Source: Holothuria scabra
Taxonomy: Eukaryota; Echinodermata; Holothuroidea; Aspidochirotida; Holothuriidae
Length of the DNA: 64,000 nucleotides
Assembly (NCBI GenBank): GCA_037179385.1
Contig: CM074184.1
Span: 13,782,001-13,846,000 of the forward strand
Direction of reading: 5' to 3'
This document shows positions 13,027 to 25,317 of the stretch, one piece after another. How positions within the stretch are numbered: position 1 is the first letter of the stretch; each line of letters opens with the position of its first letter. The notes under the pieces were generated by a model, which saw only the letters and a list, made by a program, of their open reading frames with translations, had not been told where the DNA came from and searched no databases. The translations under genes and the position numbers were made by a program.

Positions 13027-16000
13027 CTTTAAAGAAGAAAGTGCAGGCCAGGTCTGTATGGTGGCTTTGAGAACTACATCTCCACTGCAAGCTGATTGCC
13101 TAGAGAATTCAACTATTCAAACTTGCTTCGTATGACTGTCAATATTTACTTAATGCAATATTCTGAGACTGGGGAAGAGGCGGCCGGTGTCATCATGTTA
13201 GGATAGTGACAGGAGTGCAAGTATAGGAGTGGAAAGGCCACCCAGAAAAGTACATTGAGATGGGAATTTCATGTCATGATATCAGTGACAAAAAAATGAA
13301 CTTGTAGACCCAAACTATGATGCAAGATATATCATGAAAGTTGCATGAAAGCCGCGGATTCCTACATTTTAAAACTTCATTTACAAAGATGGTAGTAGTT
13401 TTCATATCACTTGAAATATAAACTTTTTTTTAGAAAAAAAAACAAGTTTTTGTATCATTTTTGAAGTGAATTCATAACAACATGCAAAATAGGAGAGTTA
13501 TGTTTTGTTTGGGAATTAATCATAGTGTCTACTATTGTTAAAAATAAGTGCTTTCCACTATCATGCTTGTTGATCAAAAAATGTATAATGGCATGTTGAT
13601 GGGAAATTTTAAGTGTAAAACAATAAAAAGAAACAGCTGGTACAAGATTCCAGTGAGAATATGGTACTCTACCTGATTTTCATCTTTTCTTTTATGTAAT
13701 ATTTCTGTCAATTGACTTTTTAGGAGTTCCAGTAATTATTATAATTTTGTCAAAAATCATTTAATATTACTATGAGGTATGAGTGAATTACATATTTCCT
13801 ATACCTTTACATATGTCTGAAGACTAGTTGGGTCAAGCTATTCACTTACAGAGCTAGATCAGAAAAAATGATGGGGTATTTACAGGATGTACAGAAATCT
13901 ATTTCCAGTGGTTTACGGCAGTTATGGTAGTGTTGTAAATTGCATTCACTGGAGCAAGGACCTGTAGCACAGATGTATAGCCTACCTACCATTTCTTTTG
14001 AATGAGAATAACAGTGGCTGTTTTGATGATTTTGAGTTTGCAATTAATGGGCTGTTCATTCTGATATAGAATCTAGCATGCACCTAGCATATTTTATTAG
14101 CATTCTGGACCAAAATGGGGGGGGGAGGAGAGGAGGAGGGGGAGAAAGGAGAAGGTGATACTTACCATACACACTGTCCTGCAGGTTGAAAGGCTGACAA
14201 GAACTAGTCCACCTCCTTTTTGAAATTTACAAATCCATCCATAGAAAATGTATGGTCAAACTTTCAATAGATCACATTCCACTTTTTCTGAAGGGCAGCA
14301 AGTTTTTACATAGTTTTCAGACTTCAAAAGGATCACAATGAAGCCCTATTTTAAAAGCTGTGTTCTACATACCTTCTCCGATTTGAACAAGAACACCAGC
14401 CTAGTGCATCTTTGCAGTGGAAGTTCAGCAAAGCTGAATTGAGTTTCAAAAGTCCACAATTACATACAACTTCATTCTTATTGGGGACTTCTATGTAGCA
14501 GTAGGGTGGACCTGGGTGGACAATGCACAGGGGTCCATGGAGAATTAAAACACCTCAGAGCTTGTGTGTGCAAGGTTGCATTCCTATCCCATACCCCCAC
14601 CCCCTACCTCCACCCATGAATATTGGAGCTGGAGGCTTTTAGAAAAATGAATTTGGGTACCCCCTTGCTGTCTAGCTTCCCCATGCATCTAGAAGGCTTT
14701 TTTATGCCATTGATTGAGTACACAACTACCAGTACCCCAAAAACATTGATCAATAAGAGTGGAGTAATTGTTTCAATTCATATCAAAATTTAACCAATTG
14801 GTACTGATCTTCATGTATATAAAGTGCTATATATCCCTAACTATCTTTGTGGATATGCTCAGTACATTCCCTTCAAGTGTAGCAGTGCTGTTTGTACAGT
14901 AAGCAAGTGCACATACTGTATGCATGCAATTTGCACAAACATGTTGAATTTCCCTGCCTATAAAAACTCTGTCCACACCTTTTGCTTCAGTGAACGAAGG
15001 TCAAAAAAAAAAAAAAAACAGATAAGAAGTTGCCCCACTGCTTGCCTTTCACACCTCACAAACAGTGGCACATCTGGACCAAATCATTCCACCTTTGTTT
15101 AATCTTCTGCTAGTTCTCTCTTATCAAGCTTGTGGTTTCTTGTAGCATGCTTGAATGAGTAAAGCAGGAAGTCAGGTAAAATTTAATTACCCCACCAAAC
15201 CTCCCTTTTGGTGGGGACTCGGTGAAAATATCTAATAGGGTACAAAATTCCTCATGAATATATTTTCTCCTGCTTATGACAACAACTTAATTCTGCATTA
15301 TCCCTCCATAACTAAGAGCACAATGATGGATGCTAGGACATATATGAGACCCATCAAAGCAGTGCCACAGTCTCTTATTTAAGAGGCACCATGCATGCAC
15401 CAGCATGCACCATTTACTACCAGGCTGGTTTCTAAATGGCACTCAGGTGGGGGCACATAAAGTACTGCACATATCACATATAAACAAGCTTGTGGATCAG
15501 GTGTAGGAGTAAACCAAATCAGTGGAAGAGAGCTGAAAAAAGAGTTCTCATGGATTGCTAAATGCTTGAAGTAAATGTAATCAAAAGTTTTATTCAAGTC
15601 ATATTTGGTCCTTGGGATGTTGGCATAAGGTACATTAATGTGGCAACACAGACCCAAAGCACGTCATGAAATACTGAACCTGAAGGAAGTACTGTTCAAG
15701 GAGTGATATCAATGTTTCAGCACAGATGGGCAATGCTTACAGTATCAAGTCCTGATGTTACAATTGCTCTTATTCAAAATGAAACACAGGGATTTGGTTT
15801 AACCCATTCATAGAAAATTTCAAGATTGGAAAATTTCTGTGTCCCACTAACCATGGCGAGGGCTCCAAACATGATGATAGCTAGGAAATGTGTATTTTTA
15901 GCACAAATAAAATTTACACTGGAAATTAAATTTTCTTCTATAAAAAAAAATATTCTTCCAAATTTTCAACAATTTTTGACAAGGAGCTTCCCATTTTGCT

Positions 16001-19000
16001 GGTTTTCCACTGGCACCCTTGCTCATGGCATATTCAAATCTAAGAAAAGAAATATTTCGATCATTTGCACAAGAAGTTTAAGAAAACACATTTGATCAGT
16101 GCAAGTGTAGGATATATGTAACACAAGCTTGCTCCAAGTTCACAAAAATTGAATTAAAAATCTGAAAACTTTAATTGCATATATTTTGAGCATCTGAAGA
16201 ATTGATTTAATAATTTTATCACCAAATTCTACTTCACCGTATTAAACATAAATTTATTTGAAACATATTTTTTACAGGATATCTTTTAAATGTGAATTAG
16301 GGTCTACTTCTGGAGGTAGAATATTCAAGCTAGGCCAAGTCCTCTCACTATTTCATAAATTCTCCCAACCTTTTTAATTCTACCCACCCACAGCTGTTTA
16401 AAATTTTTCATTGCGCAGACACAATCAAGGTCTACTGTTTGAAGGGTATATCATCAAAGTGAGCACACAAAACCCTGCTGAATCAGACTGCACTCTCTGT
16501 GGGAATATGAGCCACTCTGCATTCTTGAATTTGATATCACAGATCAGGATGATGCATGGCTATTTCTTACACAGTACAGTTACTACAAATAAATAATCTG
16601 TAATTATCAATCTGAACATCCTGAACATGCAGTTTCAAACTTCCACTTCCTTTGGCATACCAATGTCTCTATTAAACAAATGACTTAAACACCTTTAGAA
16701 GGGTTCCTGCCATCATTGAAAACCTAGAAAGTCATGAAATTTGAAAAAATATTTTCCAGGGCCTGGTAAAGTTTTCCAATTCAAAAAGTTGTGTTAACCA
16801 AGTCATGAAAAATTCATGGAAATTTTCACAAATTTTCATAATTTAATGTAACAGCTCCCCCCCCCCCCCAAAAAAAAAAAAGTTCTGCAAGTTATTTTAA
16901 TATTTGGTCCTGGAAAAGTGAAAATTTAGTTTCCAGAAATATAGGAACCCTGCTTCAACTTATGATTCATTTGAAGCTTACAAAAGACACATGCTCCACT
17001 GAGTGCACCAAAAATTGTTCCTATATTCTTGTTGTCTTTATTGTGCATAATATGATAGTCCCATTATTTCTTTCATGCTTTTTAGTAGCTGGAATAAAAT
17101 TCAGACCTAAAGTTTCAGGTATAGCTGATGTTAAAACATATAAATGAAAGGCTTCAGTACAGTTACAAGCTGGTTGGCAATACTGTTCAGGTATCACACC
17201 ATCTTCCTTTTCAGAAAACTTCATACACAAAACACATTTGGCCAATAAAAATTGCTTTTGTGATGTAAACCATTAAATGGCAAGCAAGGCAAGCAATCTT
17301 TCCAGTATTGATGTGGTTTTCTGGGTTCTGCCAGGTTACTCAAAATCATGCATAAATCCATCCTGGTTGGGAGTATCAACCAGATGCCTTTTACACCCCA
17401 ATTGTAGCTGAGATTTTGAATCTTCAGTCCAGTTGAAGGTGACACTGTACATGACTAGCATATGCAGAGGTGAACTTGACAACTTTGGGTGGATCCTTGG
17501 GCTGGTCCTCCTGTGCAAAAAAAAAAAGAAAGAATAATATATGAAATGCCCACAGAAATATTTTTGCTCTGTCTGAGTTTTGTTTCCTTGCTTACTTGAA
17601 AATTTTCTGGATTGCTTAGTAATCTGCATTGGTACTTCTTCAAATTAAATGTAATAAGCAGGCTCAGCTGGAACTAGAAATGTATGAAAAACACTTATAA
17701 TTTTTTTTTTCTTTATTCTCCTTGTCACAAATTCCAAAAATATGAAATTGTTCTCATATTTCTCACTTTCTTTTTTGAAGAGAGAGCAACTCATAAAAGA
17801 TTTCTTTCAAACTTGTGGTGCCAAAACTTGATTAACTGGACAAGGCCAGAGCTTCAGAGGTGAGGTTGGTATTACTGTCAGTGTGTCTTGGAACTGGGGA
17901 TAGGCAATGCTACCATTCCAGAAATATTGTGAGCAGAATCCAGATCAAAATGGAAATTCAAAAGATATAACAAAAACTTGGTATTTTTCCATCAGGTACA
18001 AGGATTCTCTTTTCAAAGAAACTGAAACAAATGCATAGTGAATTTACCTAGATAGTCTACTTTCATGTTTAGACTTGACTGCTTCCTCCCACATTAAATT
18101 GTCTGCCTCTGCCCCATCAGTGTCATTTTCATTGTGGCAATCCAGGAAATCTTCAACTGAACTGTTGACAAAATAGATTGTAATGCACTTAGACCTGTAC
18201 TTCAAGTCACCAGCTCTTGTCCAAGCAGGCAATAATAATGGAGCAATTAGCAAAGTTTGAAAACTACATTTTATCCTTTATATCATATTTTGAAGATAAA
18301 TGAATGAAGAAAAAAACTAACAAACTGACAAATGGCAAAAAATTTGCAACTTGGGTAAAGGTATTTTATATCCATGGATGTGTTCATGCCAAATGCAAAT
18401 GGTGAATGTTCCTACCATGCAGTTTCATGATACTGTTTCAATCTAGGGAAATCTCAGATCCTCTTTTCTGCCCTTTGATATCAAAGCATGATTAATGAAA
18501 AGCTTAAAGGGCAAGAGCAGTCTCCCCAACTTGAAGTAGTGTAGTAGACTCTCCTGTTTCATGATTGGCTGGCTCTTCACGGTCATGTGCCATTTTTTGG
18601 GGAGTCACTGCTTGGTTTTCCTAGAATATGTAATATTGAAGTCCTAAAAAATTATTAAAGATACTTTTAAGAAATTAAGAAAAGTGAAAAGAAAATTATC
18701 AGCTTTAGCCTTTGCTTCAAAATACAGTAAGTTTGGGATGACTGTTTTTGCCTTTCAATGTGGAAAAATGACAGCAGCACTCATGTACCTTGGAGTAGTA
18801 TGGTTAAAATGGGAAGACCCAGTGATTGCAGATCTGCCAGGACTGAGCCTATACAGCACATTTAAAAATTACAAAACAAATTCTGTTTAACAAAGGATTT
18901 TTTTTCTTCCTGGTCAGCTTTTTGATGTTAATATCCGACATTTCAAAAGCACGTTGGAAAGCAGGTATATATGTTTTGCAAGCATATGACTGCATTTGAA

Positions 19001-22000
19001 AGTCAATCAGTTATCACTAGAAAAAAACTTGCATTTTCAGAATTAACACCCAAAGAAACAGATTGGGTAGTATATATTGTTGGAATAATAGATAAAATAG
19101 GTAACAATAAAAAAACATAGGACTTCTGACTTCATAAATCCATTTTGAAATGATGAGAGTAGCCTAGCTAGGTTAAAAAATAAAAGGAAATACAACTACT
19201 GTGAGTAGAAGAGAGATGCATATCTGACAGTCAAGCTACGGTACTGTACTCCAGAAGAAATGCTTATACTGTCATGAAAATAGTCAAAGCTTTAGAAATT
19301 TATGAACAATTACAGTAAATACAGCACCCCCTCCCACACTGTGACAAACACATCACACTTCCATTGCAGAAAGACATGGGAAGACTGTCATCCAATACCC
19401 CCATCCCTTTTTGTTTAGGTAGAGGGCAAAACAACTCCATGCGTAAATCTTGAGTGACCCTTTGTGTTTTGGCAATTTATTTTGCCATTAAGTGTTCAGT
19501 AAACCAGGAGTGCCAGAGAGGTGCTAAGGGGAGTAAGGTGGGACAGGGGATTCATCTCCCAGTTATGATGGAGGGTCCCCGCTGTATATGGGAAACATTT
19601 TAGGAAACATTTTCCATTCTTTTCAAGGGAGCATACATGGGTATGCTATTTATTGTCCAGAAAGTGACAAGTAACATTCCAATTGTGTACTTCCTTCTAA
19701 TTCTTGAAGGAAATGCAATTGTCCTTTAAAAATCACAAAACTTGAAATTTAATATTCAAACCCAAATCAACATTGAATTTAAAATCCAAATTTTCAATTT
19801 TTCTTTCATAACATTTTATTCAAAATAATTCCCAGACAAAGCTCTGGGTTTGCCGGGCCACAGATTTGGGTTGCTTGTGCCTACAGTATTATGAAGGATT
19901 TCATCATTCCCTTGAATGACTGCATGAGACTGCATGGCACCATGCCGGATGTTGTGACTTATTACAGCTTGTACTACAATGCTATAATCATGGGTGAAAA
20001 GAGTTGTGAAGCTGAGAAGCTCCTTCCCAGAAAATTTGGACATCTGGAGGAAAATTTCCCTTTTCATGAAAATGCAGGGAGAATTGTGGAAACTTTTACT
20101 CTCTTCCTGGGAAATAATGCAACTCTCTTCCTGGAAAATAAATATTTTTTCCAACCCTTGGCTTTTATACATGTTGTAGTTAGATGGAGTTTTACGGCCC
20201 AGTTTCCAACCTATTGGTTCAAGTCGAACCGGCCACTGCCTTTTTTCCAGTTGTGGCTCACTGGCTTGTTTTCCCTACCCCACTGCTTATACAGAGCAGC
20301 GATCATGCAAAATGGCAGTAGGTTCCTTTTTTAGAGTCTTTGGTATGACTCGACCTGGGAAGTAAGCCTTCTGCGTGACAGGTGGATGCTCTACCGTAGT
20401 ACTGTTAGACCAAACACACCGTCTGTGTAATACATGTTGTTCATGGGAATCGTGCGTATAGGACATGTATGATGTTTGTCTGAACTCAATGAAAGTGCAG
20501 CTAGTCTTGGGCAATAACTATATTGGTTTTAAGTTGAACAGCCATTTGCAATCCTCCCTGTGCTTGGCTTCCATAATTACCTGTAGTTGCTGATGAGGGA
20601 CAAACTGGCTCTAATATACTGTCATAGTGGCCCTTGACAGGAGTAGATATCAATGCTGCAATTCAATGGAATATCATATTTACAGCTGGTGATGCAAGTT
20701 TGCAGCACAGGATAAACTGTATGGATGATTTTCAATTATTATAACCACACTGTAAACTTGATAATAGGGCACGGCTTGCTTATAAGTAGGTATCTCACAA
20801 TTTTCTTCTCATTCCATAATATTGGATATTCAGGCAAACCAAGCAATTAAGTAAATTGCACATTTCAGGAAAGAATATTGTCACTTGAATCTATAGCCAA
20901 TCATGAAACAGGGCAGTCTAACTACTGTACACTTCTGTTCTGTATACTGGGGTGAATGCTCTTGTCTTCATTCAAGGAAGGGAAGCACATCATATCAATA
21001 GAGCAACTAGCCCAATTTGTAAAGGTAAACTAATCAAGCACATTACAATTATAATTCTGAAAATGTTGGCAATGTCAAAACATTACCATAGAGGGTATAT
21101 TGTGCAATTGGGAGAAAATAATATTCACTCAGGCTTTTTGGACAATTAATTGATACTGCAACTCGATCTGCATCATATTATCAAACAAGATATTGGATAA
21201 AGGCGTAACATAATGCTCATAAACTGTGCAATATTTCAGTAAATATAGATATAAAGTTTCTAGATAGCAAAGATGAGATTTAACTATACCCAACATGAAC
21301 ATGTCATGTACAGTATTGTGTCAGTCAACTCAATAAAAAGTTCAAAGTTTAAAATTACTTTCAAGTACAGTTCAAGTACAATTCAAGTCCAAGTTAGTTT
21401 TCCCTTTAGTCACCTCTTACAGTAGGCAGGATCAAACAGGCTTCGCCCCTGGAAGCTCTCAGGTTTTAGCAACTGTATCTCTGAATGAAAAATGTAGTCT
21501 CTGGAGAGGTATGTTATTTAAATTCTTTTCAGTAAACCCAAACCCAACTCTTTTCTGACCAGCTAACATTTGGGTGGGGGGAGGGGGATTGAGGAGGGCC
21601 AAGGACAAAATCTATGGAGGGCAAATGCCCCCTCTTGCCCAAACATAGAGCCACCATTCATGGTGCTAATTAAAGCCGTGAAAACTTTACAACCAATTCT
21701 GAACAGCACAAGGTAGACTGTTCTGTGCTATAGTGTTGTGAACCATGGAAGTACTACCTGGAAGTTAGCTGGGAAAACATGCTTTTGGAAATTGAAAGAC
21801 TTGTTTTAATACATCCTGAAGTTATTTTCACTCACCTATGGGTGTAACAGCTAGCAACTGAGGTGAGGTTGGTCATTCACTTGGCTCTGTCTGTGTGGCC
21901 CACTGCATGTACAGTACTTTGAAGAACACCTGAAAAGTAAATCAAGACTACTTGCAATGAAACAGTATTTTATCTTAGGGAAGAGTGCATATATAAGACT

Positions 22001-25000
22001 TCCATGATTTCAAATCACATGTCCCTCAATGATTAAGGGGTGGTGTCAAAATTGGTTGTTAAAAGAGTCATAATAATGATGATTGATGATGATGTGAACA
22101 ATAGGCCCCATTAAAACAGGGACAAGGGGGGGGATTGCAATCTATTCTGTCTAAAGGAATTTTAAATCAACCTATACCGATTACCAGTGGCATCAGCAGT
22201 GGCTCTTGTATACCCCTTATGTAAAAAGTATATTGGGCAAAATGTGTAAGAACTTCACAAACACCTCTTGAAAGCAGCACTTTTTAGTAGTAAAAACAAC
22301 AGCTAGGAAGTACCATTTTATGCAATCTGAAACACATTTCAGGCAAAGTGTTCTCTGTATGCAATGTGCTGGTCAATAGTGGCACGGGATATACAGTAGG
22401 AGCATTTTCTTTGGCCCACCACTTCAGCACTTTCCCTCTCCCAATGAAAAAGTTTAGTAATGCCGCTGTCAATAACGGAGGACATAAATTTTGCTTGGGC
22501 ACTAATTTTTATTGCATTTTACATTTCATGTACACTCAACGTACAGATTCCCAGCCCAGTCTCACTGAAGACTTTAAAAATGGAGCTACTGCCATTGTGC
22601 TTGCAAAAGCAATGGAGTAGGGAAAACAAGCCTGTGAACCAAAACAGAAAAAAGGTCAAGACTAGCTTGACTTGAACTACTTGGTTGGAACCTTAACCCA
22701 GAAATAGCATTTATATGTCGTTCCTGCCTAGATCTTGGGGAAAACAACTTTTAATACTGTATGTACAGGTACAGCAGCTATACTATATGCTTATCCTACC
22801 TTACAGTACCCCTCATAGCCCAGGCCTCCATTTTTAAAACATTTATAGTGTTGTCTTGGGGCAACCATTTCACTCATTTTGGTTCAGAAGGAAATTTGGT
22901 TGTCCAAAATATTTTTCACTTAATTACAAAACAGAAGGCTATAATGATGTTCATCAAGGGCGGATCCAGGGGGGCAACTAGGGTCAACTGCCCCCCCCCC
23001 ATGACCAGTCTAGCGCCCCTCAATACAAGAAAAATGCACCCCCTGCGTCCTTAAAATAAAGTAAAAACTGCCCGAAAAGTAAAAAAATACAAAGGTCCCC
23101 AGAATTTCGAACCGTATAGCTATATATAACTGCGGCAATGGGAGTTGGTCTGAGAAATGAGGTCGGTCAAATTCAAGAGTATGCGGCCCCTGTATGATGT
23201 TGGGGCCCCCTCTTTCAAACTGCCCCTCCTTCAGCTAGGGGCTGGATGGGCCCTTGATGTTCATGAGAGGAAACTCCCCTTAGCTCATTTGAAAAAATTT
23301 GAATTACCCAAGCAGAAAAAATTTAAGATAAATCCTGAGAGCTGCTATCTCTGCGTTTGTGCATGTTCAGTGTCATAAAAGAATACAATCACAATGCCTC
23401 TGTTGTGCTGGTCACTGGACATTTCCTAAGAAGCTTTATAGATCAATGTTCACACAATACTGCATTGAAATTTTCTTAATCCATCTTTCCTGCCATGTGC
23501 CTGCTATGACAGGAACCAAATTTGAAAAGTAGCTAAGGGGCTTTTCCTAGCATGTTCATGTATTATTGGTCTTAAAGAATAAAAAGATGTGATGTTTGAG
23601 AGACAGGAACATTCCAAGTCTGAAATATGGTTACGAAACTATTATGGAAAAATGTGAAAGAATTTATCCATCAGCAGTATACTTTTTCAGTCCGAGAGGA
23701 AAATGGTTGTCCATGGGACAACCAACCTGGTTGTCCGTATGGAATTTTTGTTGTCCCAGATATTCTGACAGCCATGAAAATTGATTCCTGTACTGCCCAA
23801 CTGGTTACTGCATGGTAGTAGGCCAACAGTACTTTGGCTTGAACTGAATTTAGAATGCAGATTTCTTATTTCCCTTGTGAGGAGGGGGTTGTGGGGTGGT
23901 GGTGATTGAGGGGAAGGAGATCAGCATCAGTTTTCAATTGCATACAGGTACAACCAATTGTTGAATATTTGATTATGCCAAAATTGTATATATGAGCATA
24001 TAAGCGGAATTCAAATTTTTATTGGAGGTAACCCCCAATGCCCTGGTGTATGGTTTGTTGACGTTGTGTAATGTCCCCTCTTTCTCAAAATCCCTGATCT
24101 GCGACTGAGCCCAAAATCTGCAGGTCCAGGTTTTCTTAGGCCGCTGATGAAGCCTTCTATTGTAGTTAACTTTCTATACTATAGCATTGTTCCACACATG
24201 GGGGGAAATTTATGATGTACGTACTTGAAAGCCTAGGCCTATATATGGGGTCTTACCTTACATTAGGAAGGCAGTTGCCTTACAACTCTTTTTTACCACA
24301 TACCTGGCAAACCACTACTGGCATTTGGATGGGGACCCTCATCACCCTTATTGAATGCTTTCAATAAGCATTCATTATGCCTTCTGAATGTACCATTTAG
24401 CATTCGAAGGACTGCCAGTGAGTTGGAATGCTTATTTTCTTCCTCAAATGAAGTCTTCCTTGCATTCAAAATAAGCCTTCATTATTTCCTTTGAAGTCTA
24501 CCAAATCTTCAGTTACTGTCTGAATGCATTCATTAGTTTTTTAATGTGTTGGAATGCATTCACACATGAATGATATATGAATGCAAGCCTTCATTTCCTT
24601 TTTTGCAATTCATATAACTAGTATCAATGAAGCTGGATGTCACTCAAGCATAGGCAAAGTTACAGAAATCCGCAATTACTGGATAATGGCACCTTGATCC
24701 TGCTCACCTGATTGCACCAGATAATCTTCATTTATATTATACAGTAAATCCAATATGCTCAGGCTTAGTACAGAACTGTGGTTCTCATCAAGTCTCTTTG
24801 GCAAATTACTGATCCAGCAAAGCTGAGCACTTACTCATTGTCAAGTGGACTGTAGGCAAATAAAACACCTAGGATTATCTAAGTGATAGCATATTGTAGG
24901 TCTATGCTTGATGAGAAAGTTTTGAGAAGACAATATTGGGGGAAAGTGCAAACTCGGGCCCTCTGAGAGATCATAAGTGTAAACTATTTGGGGCATGTAT

Positions 25001-25317
25001 ATGAGCAAAGTGCATGAGGACATAGGCTAGTCACATTTTTCAAGAGTAGTGCGTCTTATTCTGGGGTTAAGATTTTGATGAAGTGGTAAATGTAATGCTG
25101 ATCACTTCTGCTGTTACCTGTGCTAGCTTGTCAAAAGCTTTACTAGGCATATAGCTACTAATAAAATTGCCCAAACGTTAGGCCTATGCATACTCTGTAC
25201 TGTACATAAGCTAAACACGCGTGTGGGATGGGTATGTGGATCACTAACGAGACGGGAATCCTGTTTACTTTTTACTATCAGTAACTGAACAAACACATTT
25301 CACTTACCTTTGAGCAT
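12987..25317 (-). CDS. Putative 14-exon gene, unidentified product (about 355 aa)
   Basis: I do not recognise this gene. Fourteen segments on the minus strand, each bounded by AG...GT, join with matching phases from an ATG at 25317 to a TAA at 12987-12989 (1068 coding bases). The joined protein looks natural, with no low-complexity filler. It has a hydrophobic stretch about residues 105-115 (LGLPILTILLQ), an acidic segment around 130-150, and near the C-terminus a Cys/His cluster: C308, C312, H316, H318, C320, C329, C332, which could bind zinc (inference). The best-supported exons are those at 20655, 18848, 18161, 17510, 15532, 14433, 14193 and 13961. Weaker points are the start, the donor of the exon at 21929, and the acceptors of the exons at 18452 and 15106. 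The locus 5' end near 25.6 kb is richer in CpG, as at a promoter. Confidence 0.5.
13850..13961 (-). CDS. Unidentified minus gene, exon 13 (Cys/His cluster)
   Basis: The acceptor is CATCTGTGCTACAG and the donor AGCTCT|GTAAGTG. It has 112 bases in phase 1 to 2. It codes the pattern C-x3-C-x3-H-x-H-x-C-x8-C-x2-C (PCSSECNLQHYHNC then DFCTSC), a likely metal-binding element by spacing. I cannot match it to a named zinc-finger class. Confidence 0.55.
14166..14193 (-). CDS. Unidentified minus gene, exon 12 (microexon, two possible acceptors)
   Basis: The donor GTGTATG|GTAAGTATC is excellent. Two acceptors lie 15 bases apart: TTCTTGTCAG gives a 28-base exon (PFNLQDSVY), and CCTTTCAACCTGCAG gives a 13-base exon (DSVY). 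Both keep the same reading frame, so they would simply include or drop five residues. Confidence 0.5.
14373..14433 (-). CDS. Unidentified minus gene, exon 11
   Basis: The acceptor is TTTTGAAACTCAATTCAG and the donor GGAGAAG|GTATGTAG. It has 61 bases, one leading, ending on a full codon, and codes FAELPLQRCTRLVFLFKSEK. The next two exons join it without any adjustment of phase. Confidence 0.55.
15060..15106 (-). CDS. Unidentified minus gene, exon 10 (weak acceptor)
   Basis: A 47-base exon (phase 0 to 2) codes KIKQRWNDLVQMCHC, with donor CTGTTT|GTGAGG. It bridges the phases of its neighbours, and the residues look natural (W, L, C). The acceptor AGAACTAGCAG is purine-rich, so this exon is tentative. 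Confidence 0.3.
15421..15532 (-). CDS. Unidentified minus gene, exon 9
   Basis: The acceptor AACTCTTTTTTCAG is strong and the donor CAGCCTG|GTAGTA is moderate. It has 112 bases in phase 2 to phase 0 and codes SLPLIWFTPTPDPQAC, then LYVICAVLYVPPPEC. The open frame extends 5' of the acceptor, so a longer exon form is possible. Confidence 0.5.
17340..17510 (-). CDS. Unidentified minus gene, exon 8
   Basis: The acceptor TTCTTTTTTTTTTTGCACAG is very strong. It has 171 bases, open in the frame set by exon 7, and codes a basic Ser/Pro-rich start (RTSPRIHPKLSSSP) then HMLVMYSVTFNWTEDS. The donor is TTTTGA|GTAACC. If this donor is skipped the frame meets TAA at once. Confidence 0.55.
18048..18161 (-). 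CDS. Unidentified minus gene, exon 7
   Basis: The acceptor is CTATTTTGTCAACAG and the donor ATCTAG|GTAAATTC. It has 114 bases; the two other frames hit stops, while this one is open throughout. It encodes an acidic, Asn-rich segment followed by a basic one (VEDFLDCHNENDTDGAEADN, then MWEEAVKSKHESRLS). This is one of the best exon candidates in the window. Confidence 0.6.
18416..18452 (-). CDS. Unidentified minus gene, exon 6 (weak acceptor)
   Basis: A 37-base exon is needed to carry phase 1 to phase 2 between its neighbours. The segment ending GCATG|GTAGGAAC codes FPRLKQYHETA and fits, but the acceptor (AGGATCTGAG) lacks a pyrimidine tract. Treat it as a proposal. Confidence 0.25.
18504..18715 (-). 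mobile_element. TTAA-type MITE (GGGCAAGAGCAGT family), truncated
   Basis: Begins TTAAAGGGCAAGAGCAGTCT and includes CCAATCATGAAAC (as reverse complement) and an AACCAAGCAGT block shared with 61614-61882 and 62885-63144. The far end is missing. Confidence 0.65.
18789..18848 (-). CDS. Unidentified minus gene, exon 5
   Basis: The acceptor is TTTAAATGTGCTGTATAG and the donor CTCCAAG|GTACATG. It has 60 bases in phase 1 to phase 1 and codes SVLADLQSLGLPILTILLQ, a clearly protein-like amphipathic segment. A MITE fragment (18504-18715) sits just downstream in the next intron. Confidence 0.5.
19816..20172 (-). other. Overlapping open frames on both strands, function unknown
   Basis: A 118-codon open frame on minus (ending GKPRALSGNYFE, the TGA overlapping an AATAAA) lies antisense to a 147-codon frame on plus (19891-20334) that runs into a SINE. 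The minus frame ends with a poly(A) signal at the stop, as compact terminal exons or decayed elements can. It falls inside an intron of the proposed minus gene and could be an alternative last exon; I found no matching acceptor. Confidence 0.2.
20177..20412 (-). mobile_element. tRNA-derived SINE, copy 1 (near full length)
   Basis: The element reads from right to left: a decayed tRNA-like head (20345-20412), then a body with GGCCGGTTCGACTTGAACCA and GGGCCGTAAAACTCCATC, and a short CTAA-type tail. It agrees with 29988-30216 across the whole length. Confidence 0.75.
20581..20655 (-). CDS. Unidentified minus gene, exon 4
   Basis: The acceptor is TTCCATTGAATTGCAG and the donor CTACAG|GTAATT. It has 75 bases, two leading and one trailing. 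Only one frame is open and it gives a plausible segment (LISTPVKGHYDSILEPVC). Its phase fits the next exon exactly. Confidence 0.5.
20825..20935 (+). mobile_element. Fragment of the GGGCAAGAGCAGT MITE family
   Basis: Shares AAACCAAGCA, an AGAATATTGTCAC block and AGCCAATCATGAAAC with the copies at 61.6 and 62.9 kb. Both ends are eroded. Confidence 0.55.
21881..21929 (-). CDS. Unidentified minus gene, exon 3 (3' end uncertain)
   Basis: The acceptor GATTTACTTTTCAG is strong. With the donor CCAA|GTGAAT the exon is 49 bases (phase 0 to 1) and links to the exon at 20655. A stronger donor (CATAG|GTGAGTG, about 21836) exists further on, but using it puts a TGA in frame at once, so that transcript form would end here (residues ...TQTEPSE, stop). 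Both forms may exist. Confidence 0.35.
22314..22465 (-). CDS. Unidentified minus gene, exon 2
   Basis: The acceptor is TCCTCCGTTATTGACAG and the donor AAAATG|GTACTT. It has two leading bases and fifty codons (phase 1 to phase 0), open only in this frame over the full length on the minus strand. It encodes a segment with WW and YPVP (VLKWWAKENAPTVYPVPLL). The following exon fits at phase 0. Confidence 0.45.

Noticed and set aside
16411..16570. Minus-strand frame with FKNAEWLIFPQRVQ
   Set aside because: Coding-like, but no acceptor/donor pair fits the phases of the neighbouring exons of the minus gene.
17021..17245. Minus-strand frame with Cys residues (VLCMKFSEKEDG...)
   Set aside because: It looks protein-like and lies between exons 8 and 9, but no acceptor gives the phase required by exon 8 and no donor precedes its stop. 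Possibly a decayed or alternative exon.
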